Source of the DNA: Lysobacter firmicutimachus
GTDB taxonomy: Bacteria; Pseudomonadota; Gammaproteobacteria; Xanthomonadales; Xanthomonadaceae
Reading direction: 5' to 3'
Length of the DNA stretch: 64,000 nucleotides
Assembly: GCF_037027445.1 (NCBI RefSeq)
Contig: NZ_JBANDL010000002.1
Coordinates: 248,001-312,000 of the forward strand
Shown: positions 26,502-34,283 of the stretch, piece by piece
Numbering within the stretch: the first letter of the stretch is position 1
How the letters are laid out: each line of letters opens with the position of its first letter
Notes under the pieces: generated by a model
Databases searched by the model: none
What the model saw: only the letters and a program-made list of their open reading frames with translations
What the model was told of the DNA's origin: nothing
Program-made: the position numbers and the translations under genes

Positions 26502-28679
26502 ATGGACGTATCGCACCTGCTCGACGCACTCAATCCGGCCCAGCGCGAAGCCGTTTCGGCGCCGCCCGGCCATTATCTGGTCCTGGCCGGCGCCGGCAGC
26601 GGCAAGACCCGGGTGCTGACCCATCGCATCGCCTGGCTCAACGAAGTCTTCGGCGTGCCGACCCACGGCATCCTCGCGGTGACCTTCACCAACAAGGCCG
26701 CCGGCGAAATGCGCCAGCGCGTCGATGCGCAATTGCAGCGCGGCGCGCGCGGCATGTGGATCGGCACCTTCCACGGCCTGGCCCATCGCCTGCTGCGCCT
26801 GCACTGGCAGGAGGCCAAACTGCCGGAAGGCTTCCAGGTGCTCGACAGCGACGACCAACTGCGCCTGGTCAAGCGCGTGGTGCAGGCGCTGGAATTGGAC
26901 GAGACCCGGTTCCCGCCGCGCCAGATCGCCTGGTGGATCAACGCCCAGAAGGACGAGGGCCGGCGCCCGCGCAACATCCAGCCCGCCGGCGACGATTGGT
27001 CGGACGTGATGCTGCGCTGTTACGAGGCCTACCAAGAGCGCTGCGAGCGCGCCGGCCTGGTCGACTTCGCCGAGCTGCTGCTGCGCGCGCACGAGTTGCT
27101 GCGCGACAACCCGGCCCTGCTGAGCCACTACCGCACCCGGTTCCGCGAGATCCTGGTCGACGAGTTCCAGGACACCAACGCGATCCAGTACGCCTTCGTG
27201 CGCGTGCTGGCCGGCGAGACCGGCCATGTGTTCGTGGTCGGCGACGACGACCAGGCCATCTACGGCTGGCGCGGCGCCAAGGTCGAGAACGTGCAGCGGT
27301 TCCTGCGCGACTTCCCCGGCGCGCAGACCATCCGCCTGGAGCAGAACTACCGCTCCAGCGCCAACATCCTCGACGCCGCCAATGCGGTCATCGCCCACAA
27401 CCCGGACCGGCTCGGCAAGAAGCTGTGGACCGACACCGGCCACGGCGAGCCGATCGACCTGTACGCGGCCTACAACGAGATGGACGAGGCGCGCTTCGTG
27501 GTCGAGCGCCTGCGCCAGTGGGTGCGCGACGGCGGCAGCTATGGCGATGTCGCCGTGCTCTATCGCAGCAATGCGCAGTCGCGCGCCTACGAAGAAGCCT
27601 TGCTGTCGGAACAGGTCCCGTACCGGGTCTACGGCGGACAGCGCTTCTTCGAGCGCGCCGAAATCAAGGACACCCTGGCCTATCTGCGCCTGATCGCCAA
27701 CCGCGACGACGACGCCGCGTTCGAACGCGCGGTCAACACGCCGACCCGCGGCATCGGCGAGCGCACCCTGGACGAGGTGCGCAAGCGCGCCCGCGCCGAC
27801 GCGGTGTCGCTGTGGGAGGCCGCGCGTCGCGTGTCCGGCGAAAGCGTGCTGGCGGCGCGCGCGCGCAACGCCCTGGCCGGCTTCGCGGCGCTGATCGACG
27901 CCTTGCAGGCCGACGTGGCCGAGATCCCGCTGCAGGAGAAGATCGACCACGTGTTGCAGCGTTCGGGCCTGCGCGACCACTACGCCAACGAATCGCGCGG
28001 GCAGCTCGATTCGCGCACCGACAACCTCGACGAACTGGTTTCGGTGGCCTCGCGCTTCACCCGCAGCGACGAGGACGACGCGGCGGCGATGCCGGAGCTG
28101 ATCGCGTTCCTCAGCTACGCCGCACTGGAAGCCGGCGAGGGCCAGGCCCAGGCCGGCGAAGACGGGGTCCAGCTGATGACCCTGCACAGCGCCAAGGGCC
28201 TGGAGTTCCCGCTGGTGTTCCTCGGCGGGCTGGAAGAAGGGCTGTTCCCCAGCGGGCGTTCGACCGAGGAGTCCGGACGCCTGGAAGAGGAGCGCCGCCT
28301 GGCCTATGTCGGCATCACCCGCGCGCGCGAGAAGCTGGTGCTGAGCTACGCCGAGACCCGGCGCATCCACGGCATGGACATGTTCGGCGTGCCCTCGCGC
28401 TTCTTGCGCGAGATTCCCACCGCGCTGCTCAACGAAGTGCGGCCCAAGGTGCAGGTGTCGCGGCCGATGTACAACGCCGCGCCGCGCCGCGACCCGGGCC
28501 ATGCCGCGATCGAGGCGCCGCCGGTGCGGTTGGGCGCGCAGGTGCGTCATCCCAGCTTCGGCACCGGCACGGTCACCGACTACGAGGGCAGCGGCGCGCA
28601 TGCGCGGGTGCAGGTCAATTTCGACGACGCCGGCAGCAAGTGGCTGGTGTTGGCGTACGCGAACCTGCAGCCGGCCTGA
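26502..28679 (+). CDS. uvrD: DNA helicase II UvrD
   Basis: 725-aa superfamily 1A 3'-5' helicase for nucleotide excision and mismatch repair. Walker A is AGAGSGKT (residues 29-36), motif Ia TFTNKAAGEMRQR, Walker B EILVDEFQDTN, motif III VVGDDDQAIYGWRGA, and motifs IV-VI include QNYRSS and YVGITRAREKL. The last about 60 residues (RHPSFGTGTVTDYEGSG, ANLQPA) form the UvrD-type C-terminal Tudor-like end, absent from Rep. The start at ATG 26502 fits the consensus N-terminus (LLDALNPAQREAV). Length is as expected. Confidence 0.97.
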   Translation: MDVSHLLDALNPAQREAVSAPPGHYLVLAGAGSGKTRVLTHRIAWLNEVFGVPTHGILAVTFTNKAAGEMRQRVDAQLQRGARGMWIGTFHGLAHRLLRLHWQEAKLPEGFQVLDSDDQLRLVKRVVQALELDETRFPPRQIAWWINAQKDEGRRPRNIQPAGDDWSDVMLRCYEAYQERCERAGLVDFAELLLRAHELLRDNPALLSHYRTRFREILVDEFQDTNAIQYAFVRVLAGETGHVFVVGDDDQAIYGWRGAKVENVQRFLRDFPGAQTIRLEQNYRSSANILDAANAVIAHNPDRLGKKLWTDTGHGEPIDLYAAYNEMDEARFVVERLRQWVRDGGSYGDVAVLYRSNAQSRAYEEALLSEQVPYRVYGGQRFFERAEIKDTLAYLRLIANRDDDAAFERAVNTPTRGIGERTLDEVRKRARADAVSLWEAARRVSGESVLAARARNALAGFAALIDALQADVAEIPLQEKIDHVLQRSGLRDHYANESRGQLDSRTDNLDELVSVASRFTRSDEDDAAAMPELIAFLSYAALEAGEGQAQAGEDGVQLMTLHSAKGLEFPLVFLGGLEEGLFPSGRSTEESGRLEEERRLAYVGITRAREKLVLSYAETRRIHGMDMFGVPSRFLREIPTALLNEVRPKVQVSRPMYNAAPRRDPGHAAIEAPPVRLGAQVRHPSFGTGTVTDYEGSGAHARVQVNFDDAGSKWLVLAYANLQPA

Positions 28680-28824
28680 GCGGGCCGGCCGCAGCGGCTC
28701 GATCGGGTAGCATCGAGCGCGCCGAATCGATAGCAACGCCGGCCCGGCCGCGAGCGGCCGCCGGCGCAAGGACGAACCACCCCGCCGCCGCATCCGGCGA
28801 CGGCGCAGCCAAGGAAAGCGACTC

Positions 28825-29346
28825 ATGGATGCAAGCCAAGCTTCGGACCGGCCTGCTTCGAACCGGCCTGCTTCGGATCGGGGTGTTTCGGATCGGCGTG
28901 CTTCGGATCGGCACTGGAACCTGGCGATGTTCGGCTACGGCCTGATCGGCCTGTCCGCGGTCGTGGCGGCGCACCCGCAAGCCTATCTGTTCGGCAAGAT
29001 CATGAGCGTGCCGGGCTGGGCCCCGGACTTGCCGTTCGGCATGGGCTTTCACGAACTGGTCGGCTTCGCCTTCCTCGCCCCGATCGCCTGGCTCAGCCGC
29101 GGCACCGCGGCGGCGTTGCGCGGGCTGCTGTTCTGTCTGCTGCTGACCCCGTTGCCGGCGTTGCTGCGCTTCGCCGCCGACCCGGGCCAGTGGCACAGCG
29201 GGCTGCCGATCAACCTCGCGTTCAATTACTTGTGGATCCAGTTGTCTTGCGTCGCGCCGGCGCTGGCGGTGCTGGTGCCGCGGCTGGCGCTGGCGTTGGG
29301 GCGACGGCTGCGTCGCGGCCGGACAGGCGCGAACGGCGAGGGCTGA
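28825..29346 (+). CDS. Membrane protein with N-terminal pentapeptide repeats, unknown
   Basis: 173-aa protein. Residues 6-30 are five copies of [AV]-S-[DN]-R-x encoded by a 15-bp tandem repeat. After that come about four membrane helices (AMFGYGLIGLSAVVAAH, LVGFAFLAPIAWL, GLLFCLLLTPLPALL, LSCVAPALAVLVPRLALAL). Ribosome-binding site AAGGAAAG precedes ATG by 6 nt. I do not recognise the membrane domain. It is between uvrD and a lipoprotein gene on the other strand. The repeat number could vary among strains. Confidence 0.7.
   Translation: MDASQASDRPASNRPASDRGVSDRRASDRHWNLAMFGYGLIGLSAVVAAHPQAYLFGKIMSVPGWAPDLPFGMGFHELVGFAFLAPIAWLSRGTAAALRGLLFCLLLTPLPALLRFAADPGQWHSGLPINLAFNYLWIQLSCVAPALAVLVPRLALALGRRLRRGRTGANGEG
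28840..28914 (+). repeat. 15-bp in-frame tandem repeat, five units
   Basis: Units follow GCTTCGGATCGGCSN, each encoding A/V-S-D/N-R-x. Substitutions are few and mostly conserve the reading frame. The length (75 bp) is a multiple of three, so copy-number change would not frame-shift the protein. Confidence 0.85.
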
Positions 29347-29358
29347 GCGTCCTCCGCG

Positions 29359-29943
29359 TTAAGGCGCTTCCGGCAGCTCGAACGAGCGCAGCAGCAGATC
29401 GAAGCCGGGCTGGGTCTTGGCGAGGTCCTGTTCGGCGCCCTGGGTGATCAGGAAGGCGCTGCGGCGCGCGCCGGTGACCTTGCGGTACTCGCGCCGGTGC
29501 GGCACGTCGATGCCGCCCAGGCGCAGGCTGTAGCGCTCGCGGATCGCGCCCTCGGCGAAGCCGCTGCGCTCGAAGCGGTGGCCGGGCGCTTGCGCGGCCG
29601 GCAACTGCCGGTCGGCCTCGGCCGAGAAGCCGCGCGCGAACGTGTCCAGCTCCTGGCCGCGGCCGCTGCCGACGATGGCGACGAACAGCGCCGAGCCCGG
29701 GCTCTCCACGGTCAGGTAATGGATCTGGCCGATGCGCCGGTCTTCGCCGACCCGCCAGTTGCCGGGGATCTGCAGGCGCAGGCCGGGCGCGTGGTAGGCC
29801 TGCGGATGGTCCAGATCGGCGGCGCGCTCGCCGCAGCCGGCGAGCAGCCAGGCCAACGACAGCGTCAGCCACAGCCACGACCAACGGCCGGTGCGGTCGG
29901 CCGCTATCCGCCTGCGCGATTGCCGTCGGAACCCGAGCGCCAT
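29359..29943 (-). CDS. Lipoprotein of unknown function
   Basis: 194-aa predicted lipoprotein. After a positively charged N-terminus (FRRQSRRRIAADR) comes the hydrophobic SWLWLTLSLAWLLAGCG, with lipobox L-A-G-C. The mature domain (GLRLQIPGNWRVGEDRR, then VESPGSALFVAIV) has the look of PsbP/DUF-type small beta domains that bind or sense, but I cannot name the family. ATG 29943 gives the shortest signal region with positive charge. It faces uvrD's neighbour (convergent) and precedes nothing on its strand. Confidence 0.6.
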   Translation of the reverse strand: MALGFRRQSRRRIAADRTGRWSWLWLTLSLAWLLAGCGERAADLDHPQAYHAPGLRLQIPGNWRVGEDRRIGQIHYLTVESPGSALFVAIVGSGRGQELDTFARGFSAEADRQLPAAQAPGHRFERSGFAEGAIRERYSLRLGGIDVPHRREYRKVTGARRSAFLITQGAEQDLAKTQPGFDLLLRSFELPEAP

Positions 29944-30059
29944 CGACGTCGTCCCTGTCGCCACCCCCCGTGGCCCGGCCACCCTAGCAGGCTGGGCGGA
30001 CGATCTCGCGTGCCGGTCGGGCCGGCGCGGCGGTGCGGTTCAGCGCCGCGGTCCGGCGT

Positions 30060-30485
30060 TCAGTCCAGGGCGACGCCGAAGTGGAAGGCTTCGATGCGCA
30101 GGCGTTCGCGCAGATAGAACGCGTGTGCGTCCTGGCGCTGGGTGCCCGAGTCCAGTTGCAGGCGCCCGCAACCCAGGCGCTTGGCCTCGGCCTTGAGCCA
30201 GTCGAGCAGGGCCTTGCCGTAGCCGCGGCTGCGCACGGTCTGGTCGACGATCAGATCGTCGACATAGACGTGCAGGCCGACCGCGAGCATTTCCATCACC
30301 CGCCAACAGGCGAACCCGCGCGGCACGCCCTGCTCGTCGTAGACCACGGTGGCGCGGCAGCCTTCGGCGATCTGCCGGTGCATCTGGGCGACGAAGCGCT
30401 GCTCGTCGAATTCCGGGCGCAGTTGCGAGACCAGCGGCCAGACCTGGCGCAAGGCGGCGTCGCCGACGATGGTGCGGATATCCAT
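30060..30485 (-). CDS. GNAT family N-acetyltransferase
   Basis: 141-aa protein with the GNAT core: acceptor-strand segment (VYVDDLIVDQTVRSRGYGKALLDW), where R-S-R-G-Y-G-K is the acetyl-CoA pyrophosphate loop (Q/R-x-x-G-x-G/A). It ends with HAFYLRERLRIEAFHFGV, the Tyr-containing motif B. Length is normal for a single GNAT domain. Substrate unknown. It is on the minus strand, upstream in the same orientation as the adjacent DUF2782 lipoprotein gene. Confidence 0.85.
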   Translation of the reverse strand: MDIRTIVGDAALRQVWPLVSQLRPEFDEQRFVAQMHRQIAEGCRATVVYDEQGVPRGFACWRVMEMLAVGLHVYVDDLIVDQTVRSRGYGKALLDWLKAEAKRLGCGRLQLDSGTQRQDAHAFYLRERLRIEAFHFGVALD

Positions 30486-30617
30486 GAGGCGCAGGAACGG
30501 TCGGTTAGGAGTCGGGAGACGGCGAACGCAGGGACTTCGACGGGCCGGGCGAGCGGAAGCCGGGGCGGCGCACCAGGCCCGCCGTCGCCGGACCAGGGCT
30601 CGCCGACCCGTGCTGCG

Positions 30618-30962
30618 TCACCAACTGAAAAGCTTGAAATACACCGGCGACACCGTGCCCTCGCCCTTGCTGCTGTCGAGGCGGCCGTCGCCGTTCTCGT
30701 CGACCAGGTAATAGACCGGGCCGCGCGCCGGGGTGACCTTGACCGCGCGCAGCTGGCCGGCGACGCGGTATTCCTCCAGCACGTCGCCGTTTTCGACCGT
30801 GCGAGTGCGGATTTCGGCGTTGCTGAGGCCGGCGGTGGGGTCGTCCGCGGCGGCGCCGGTGCTGGCGCAGCCGCTCAGGGCCAGGGCGAGCAGGGCGATG
30901 GCGGCGAACCGGGGCGGGGCAGGAGCGAACGTTGCGGCCGGCGTCGCGTGGGGGGCGCGCAT
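30618..30962 (-). CDS. DUF2782 lipoprotein beside polA
   Basis: 114-aa lipoprotein with signal peptide and lipobox LSGC. The remainder matches DUF2782: EEYRVAGQLRAVKVTPARG followed by YYLVDENGDGRLDS. From memory, DUF2782 genes often neighbour polA in gammaproteobacteria, as here (divergent, 121 nt apart). ATG at 30962 is preferred over an upstream start, since the signal peptide begins there. Function unknown. Confidence 0.8.
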   Translation of the reverse strand: MRAPHATPAATFAPAPPRFAAIALLALALSGCASTGAAADDPTAGLSNAEIRTRTVENGDVLEEYRVAGQLRAVKVTPARGPVYYLVDENGDGRLDSSKGEGTVSPVYFKLFSW

Positions 30963-31070
30963 GGCGGTTCTCCATTCTTGGGCGGTCTTTGCAGGCCGAC
31001 AGGATACGCCGGATGGGGTGAAGCGCACGCATGACGCGGTGCCGGTTTCGGGCTGCGAGACCGGCAAGCG

Positions 31071-31076
31071 TAGAAT
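31071..31076 (+). promoter_or_regulatory. Candidate -10 (TAGAAT) of polA, leaderless arrangement
   Basis: TAGAAT ends 7 nt before the polA ATG. A transcription start at the codon itself is therefore likely. No ribosome-binding site precedes the ATG. Confidence 0.5.
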
Positions 31077-31083
31077 CGAGGGC

Positions 31084-33855
31084 ATGAAACGACTCGTCCT
31101 CATCGATGGTTCCAGCTACCTCTACCGCGCCTTCCATGCGTTGCCGCCGCTGAGCAACGACGCGGGCGAGCCCACCGGCGCCCTGTTCGGCGTGGTCAAC
31201 ATGCTGCGCTCGACCTTGAACGAACGGCCCGACTTCGTCGCCTTCGTGGTCGACGCGCCCGGCAAGACCTTCCGCGACGACCTCGACCCGCAGTACAAGG
31301 CCAACCGTCCGCCGATGCCGGACGACCTGCGCGCGCAGGTGCTGCCGATGTGCGAGATCGTCGAGGCGCTGGGCATCCCGATCTTGCGCATCGACGGGGT
31401 CGAGGCCGACGACGTGATCGGCACCCTGGCCCTGCGCGCCGCCGCCGAAGGCATCGACGTCACCATCTCCACCAGCGACAAGGACTTCGCTCAGTTGGTG
31501 CGGCCCGGCGTGGTCCTGGTCAATACCATGAGCGGCAGCCGCATGGATTCGGACGAGGCGGTGTTCGCCAAGTTCGGCGTCCATGCCAATCAGGTCATCG
31601 ATCTGCTGTCGCTGATGGGCGACAGCGTCGACAACATCCCCGGCGTGGAGAAGTGCGGGCCCAAGACCGCGGCCAAGTGGCTGGGCGAGTACGGCACCCT
31701 GGACGGGGTGATCGAGCACGCCGCGCAGATCAAGGGCAAGATCGGCGACAACCTGCGCGCGGCGCTGCCGCGGCTGCCGTTGAACCGGCAGCTGGCGACG
31801 ATCAAGACCGACGTCGAGCTCGAGCGCGGCCCGCAGGAGCTGGCCCTGCGCGAGCGCCACAACGAATCGCTGCGCACGCTGTATGCGCGCTACGGCTTCA
31901 AGCAGGCGCTGCGCGAACTCGAAGGCGGCGCCGCGGCGGCCGCCGACGACCTCGCCGCAGACCGCGCCGGCTTGCGCGCCACGGCCGCCGGCCATGCCCG
32001 TTCGAGTGCCGCCGCCGAAGCCCCGGACGCGGCCCTGGCCGCGCCGGGCGAGTACCAGGCGGTGACGAGCCCGGCCCAGCTCGACGCCCTGGTCGCCGAA
32101 TTGCAGGCGTCCGACGAGTTCGCCTTCGACACCGAAACCGATTCTCTCGACGCGATGCAGGCCAATCTGGTCGGGCTGAGTTTCGCCACCCGCAGCGGCC
32201 GGGCGGTGTATGTGCCGGTCGGCCACGATTATCCCGGCGCGCCGGCGCAACTCGATCGCGAGCAGGTGCTGGCGGCGCTGCGGCCGGTGTTCGCCGACCC
32301 GAGCAGGCGCAAGATCGGCCAGCACGGCAAGTACGACCTGCACGTGCTGCGCCGGCACGGCGTCGAGGTCGCCGGCTACGCCGACGACACCATGCTCGAA
32401 AGCTTCGTCTACAACGCCACCGCCAGCCGTCACGACATGGACTCGCTGGCCAAGCGCTACCTGGGCTACGACACGATCAAGTACAGCGATGTCGCCGGCA
32501 AAGGCGCCAAGCAGATTCCGTTCTCCCAGGTCGCCATCGACGATGCGACCCGGTACGCCGCCGAAGACGCCGACGTGACCCTGCGCCTGCATCGGGTGCT
32601 GGGCCCGCGCCTGGCCGCCGAGCCGGCGCTGGAGCGGGTCTACCGCGAGATCGAAATGCCGCTGGTGCCGGTGTTGGCGCGGGTCGAAGCCAACGGCGTG
32701 ATGATCGACGGCGACGAACTGCGCCGGCAGTCGGCCGACCTGGCGCGGCGCATGCTCGCCGCGCAGCAGAAGGCGACCGAGTTGGCCGGGCGCGCGTTCA
32801 ACCTGGATTCGCCCAAGCAGCTCGGCGCCCTGCTGTTCGACGAGCTCAAGCTGCCGGCGCTAATCAAGACCCCGTCCGGCGCGCCCTCGACCAACGAAGA
32901 GGCGTTGGAAGCCATCGCCGACCAGCACGAACTGCCGCGGGTGATCCTGGAGTACCGCGGCCTGGCCAAGCTGCGCAGCACCTACACCGACAAGCTGTCG
33001 GAGATGGTCAATCCGCACACCGGCCGCGTGCACACCAGCTACCACCAGGCCGGCGCCGCCACCGGCCGGCTCGCCTCCAGCGATCCGAACTTGCAGAACA
33101 TCCCGATCCGCACCGACGACGGCCGCCGCATCCGCCGCGCCTTCGTCGCTCCGGAAGGCCGCCGCCTGGTCGCCTGCGACTATTCGCAGATCGAATTGCG
33201 GATCATGGCCCATCTGTCGGAGGACACCGGCCTGGTACGCGCGTTCGAATCCGGCGCCGACGTGCACCGCGCCACCGCCGCGGAAGTATTCGGCAAGGCC
33301 TCGCTCGAGGAGGTCAGCGGCAACGAGCGCCGCGCCGCCAAGGCGATCAACTTCGGCCTGATGTACGGCATGAGCGCGTTCGGACTGGCGCGCCAGCTCG
33401 GCATCGGCCGCGGCGAGGCGCAGGGCTACATCGCCCTGTACTTCAGCCGCTATCCGGGGGTGCGCGATTTCATGGAGCGCACCCGCCAGGACGCGCGCGA
33501 CAAGGGCTATGTCGAAACCGTGTTCGGCCGCCGCCTGTACTTGGACAACATCAAGGCCTCCAACCAGGGCCTGCGCGCCGGCGCCGAGCGCGCCGCGATC
33601 AATGCGCCGATGCAGGGCACCGCGGCCGACATCATCAAGCGCGCGATGATCGACATCGACGGATGGCTAGCCGGACAGGGCGAGCGGGCGAAGATGATCC
33701 TGCAGGTCCACGACGAACTGGTGTTCGAAGTCGAGGCCGGCTTCGTCGACACCCTGGTCGCCGAGGCGTCGCGCCGGATGGCGGCCGCGGCCAGTCTGCG
33801 GGTACCGCTCGTCGTCGACAGTGGGGTGGGTATTAACTGGGACGAAGCGCATTGA
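31084..33855 (+). CDS. polA: DNA polymerase I
   Basis: 923-aa three-domain DNA polymerase. The 5' nuclease domain (about 1-290) shows VLIDGSSYLYRAFHA, ADDVIGTLA and the helix-hairpin-helix segment (SLMGDSVDNIPGVEKCGPKTAAKW). The 3'-5' exonuclease domain starts AFDTETDSLDAM, with D-x-E intact. The polymerase domain has motif A VACDYSQIELRIMAHL, motif B RRAAKAINFGLMYG and motif C ILQVHDELVFEVE. So all three activities should be present. Start at ATG 31084. Acts in Okazaki-fragment processing and repair. The sX13-like sRNA lies about 115 nt downstream. Confidence 0.98.
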   Translation: MKRLVLIDGSSYLYRAFHALPPLSNDAGEPTGALFGVVNMLRSTLNERPDFVAFVVDAPGKTFRDDLDPQYKANRPPMPDDLRAQVLPMCEIVEALGIPILRIDGVEADDVIGTLALRAAAEGIDVTISTSDKDFAQLVRPGVVLVNTMSGSRMDSDEAVFAKFGVHANQVIDLLSLMGDSVDNIPGVEKCGPKTAAKWLGEYGTLDGVIEHAAQIKGKIGDNLRAALPRLPLNRQLATIKTDVELERGPQELALRERHNESLRTLYARYGFKQALRELEGGAAAAADDLAADRAGLRATAAGHARSSAAAEAPDAALAAPGEYQAVTSPAQLDALVAELQASDEFAFDTETDSLDAMQANLVGLSFATRSGRAVYVPVGHDYPGAPAQLDREQVLAALRPVFADPSRRKIGQHGKYDLHVLRRHGVEVAGYADDTMLESFVYNATASRHDMDSLAKRYLGYDTIKYSDVAGKGAKQIPFSQVAIDDATRYAAEDADVTLRLHRVLGPRLAAEPALERVYREIEMPLVPVLARVEANGVMIDGDELRRQSADLARRMLAAQQKATELAGRAFNLDSPKQLGALLFDELKLPALIKTPSGAPSTNEEALEAIADQHELPRVILEYRGLAKLRSTYTDKLSEMVNPHTGRVHTSYHQAGAATGRLASSDPNLQNIPIRTDDGRRIRRAFVAPEGRRLVACDYSQIELRIMAHLSEDTGLVRAFESGADVHRATAAEVFGKASLEEVSGNERRAAKAINFGLMYGMSAFGLARQLGIGRGEAQGYIALYFSRYPGVRDFMERTRQDARDKGYVETVFGRRLYLDNIKASNQGLRAGAERAAINAPMQGTAADIIKRAMIDIDGWLAGQGERAKMILQVHDELVFEVEAGFVDTLVAEASRRMAAAASLRVPLVVDSGVGINWDEAH

Positions 33856-33970
33856 TTATCTGGAAGCTATTGATTTTGCTGGAGTGGGCTTAATGAATCA
33901 CTCCTGAATCCAACAAATTATTAACTCCGATCTTCACGAACTATCCATGTGGGAGATGGTCATATAGGCC

Positions 33971-34096
33971 GCGACAGATGCAACGTCTGTCGCTGATCTC
34001 TCCCTCCCCTGGAGTGATCCCCCGGAGCGTACGACCCCTCCCCAGGTCCCGCTCCACCAGCCCCGCCGGCCCCCCCTGCCCGCGGGGCTTTTTATT
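33971..34096 (+). ncRNA. sX13-like small RNA with C-rich loops
   Basis: A short transcript is predicted in the polA downstream gap, which has no gene. A -10-like CATATA/TATAGG lies at 33961-33968. Four hairpins follow: GCGACAGA/TCTGTCGC (33971-33993); GATC-CTCC with GGAG-GATC around loop CTCCCCT (33995-34019); GGAGCG/CGCTCC (34024-34055), holding an inner GACC/GGTC stem with loop CCTCCCCA; and a terminator. The multiple C-rich loops and the position after polA match what I recall of Xanthomonas sX13, an Hfq-independent virulence-related sRNA. Sequence identity was not checked. Confidence 0.7.
34060..34096 (+). terminator. Rho-independent terminator of the sRNA
   Basis: A perfect 7-bp stem GCCCCGC (34060-34066) / GCGGGGC (34082-34088), with a C-rich loop, is followed by TTTTTATTT. 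This is the clearest intrinsic terminator in the window. Confidence 0.85.
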
Positions 34097-34283
34097 TGTG
34101 CCATGGAAAGTGCCGCGGGCCGATTTCATTCAGCGAGTTAATGTGCGGCGGTGCCGACATTAATCCAGTCACAGTTAACTATATAAATGTGCCAACTTCG
34201 TGGCGAGTCTTTGCTCGAACGCGCCGGCATGCCCGTATCGCCCCCACCGATGCCCCCGGCCCGTGCGCGCGACGGCGCCGACC
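34097..34283. other. AT-rich spacer between sRNA and the TonB receptor gene
   Basis: No gene seen. The stretch around 34160-34200 contains a palindromic GTTAAC and a TATATA, so it could carry a promoter. It is markedly lower in GC than the chromosome average. Confidence 0.4.

Noticed and set aside
25464..28826. A 1120-codon minus-strand open frame opposite uvrD
   Set aside because: It is the antisense of uvrD, a frequent artefact of very high GC; only its 3' end (the HExxH gene) has a signal peptide and motifs.
34166..34283. Possible small protein gene in the AT-rich gap
   Set aside because: Short open frames there lack ribosome-binding sites and overlap the TonB receptor stop.
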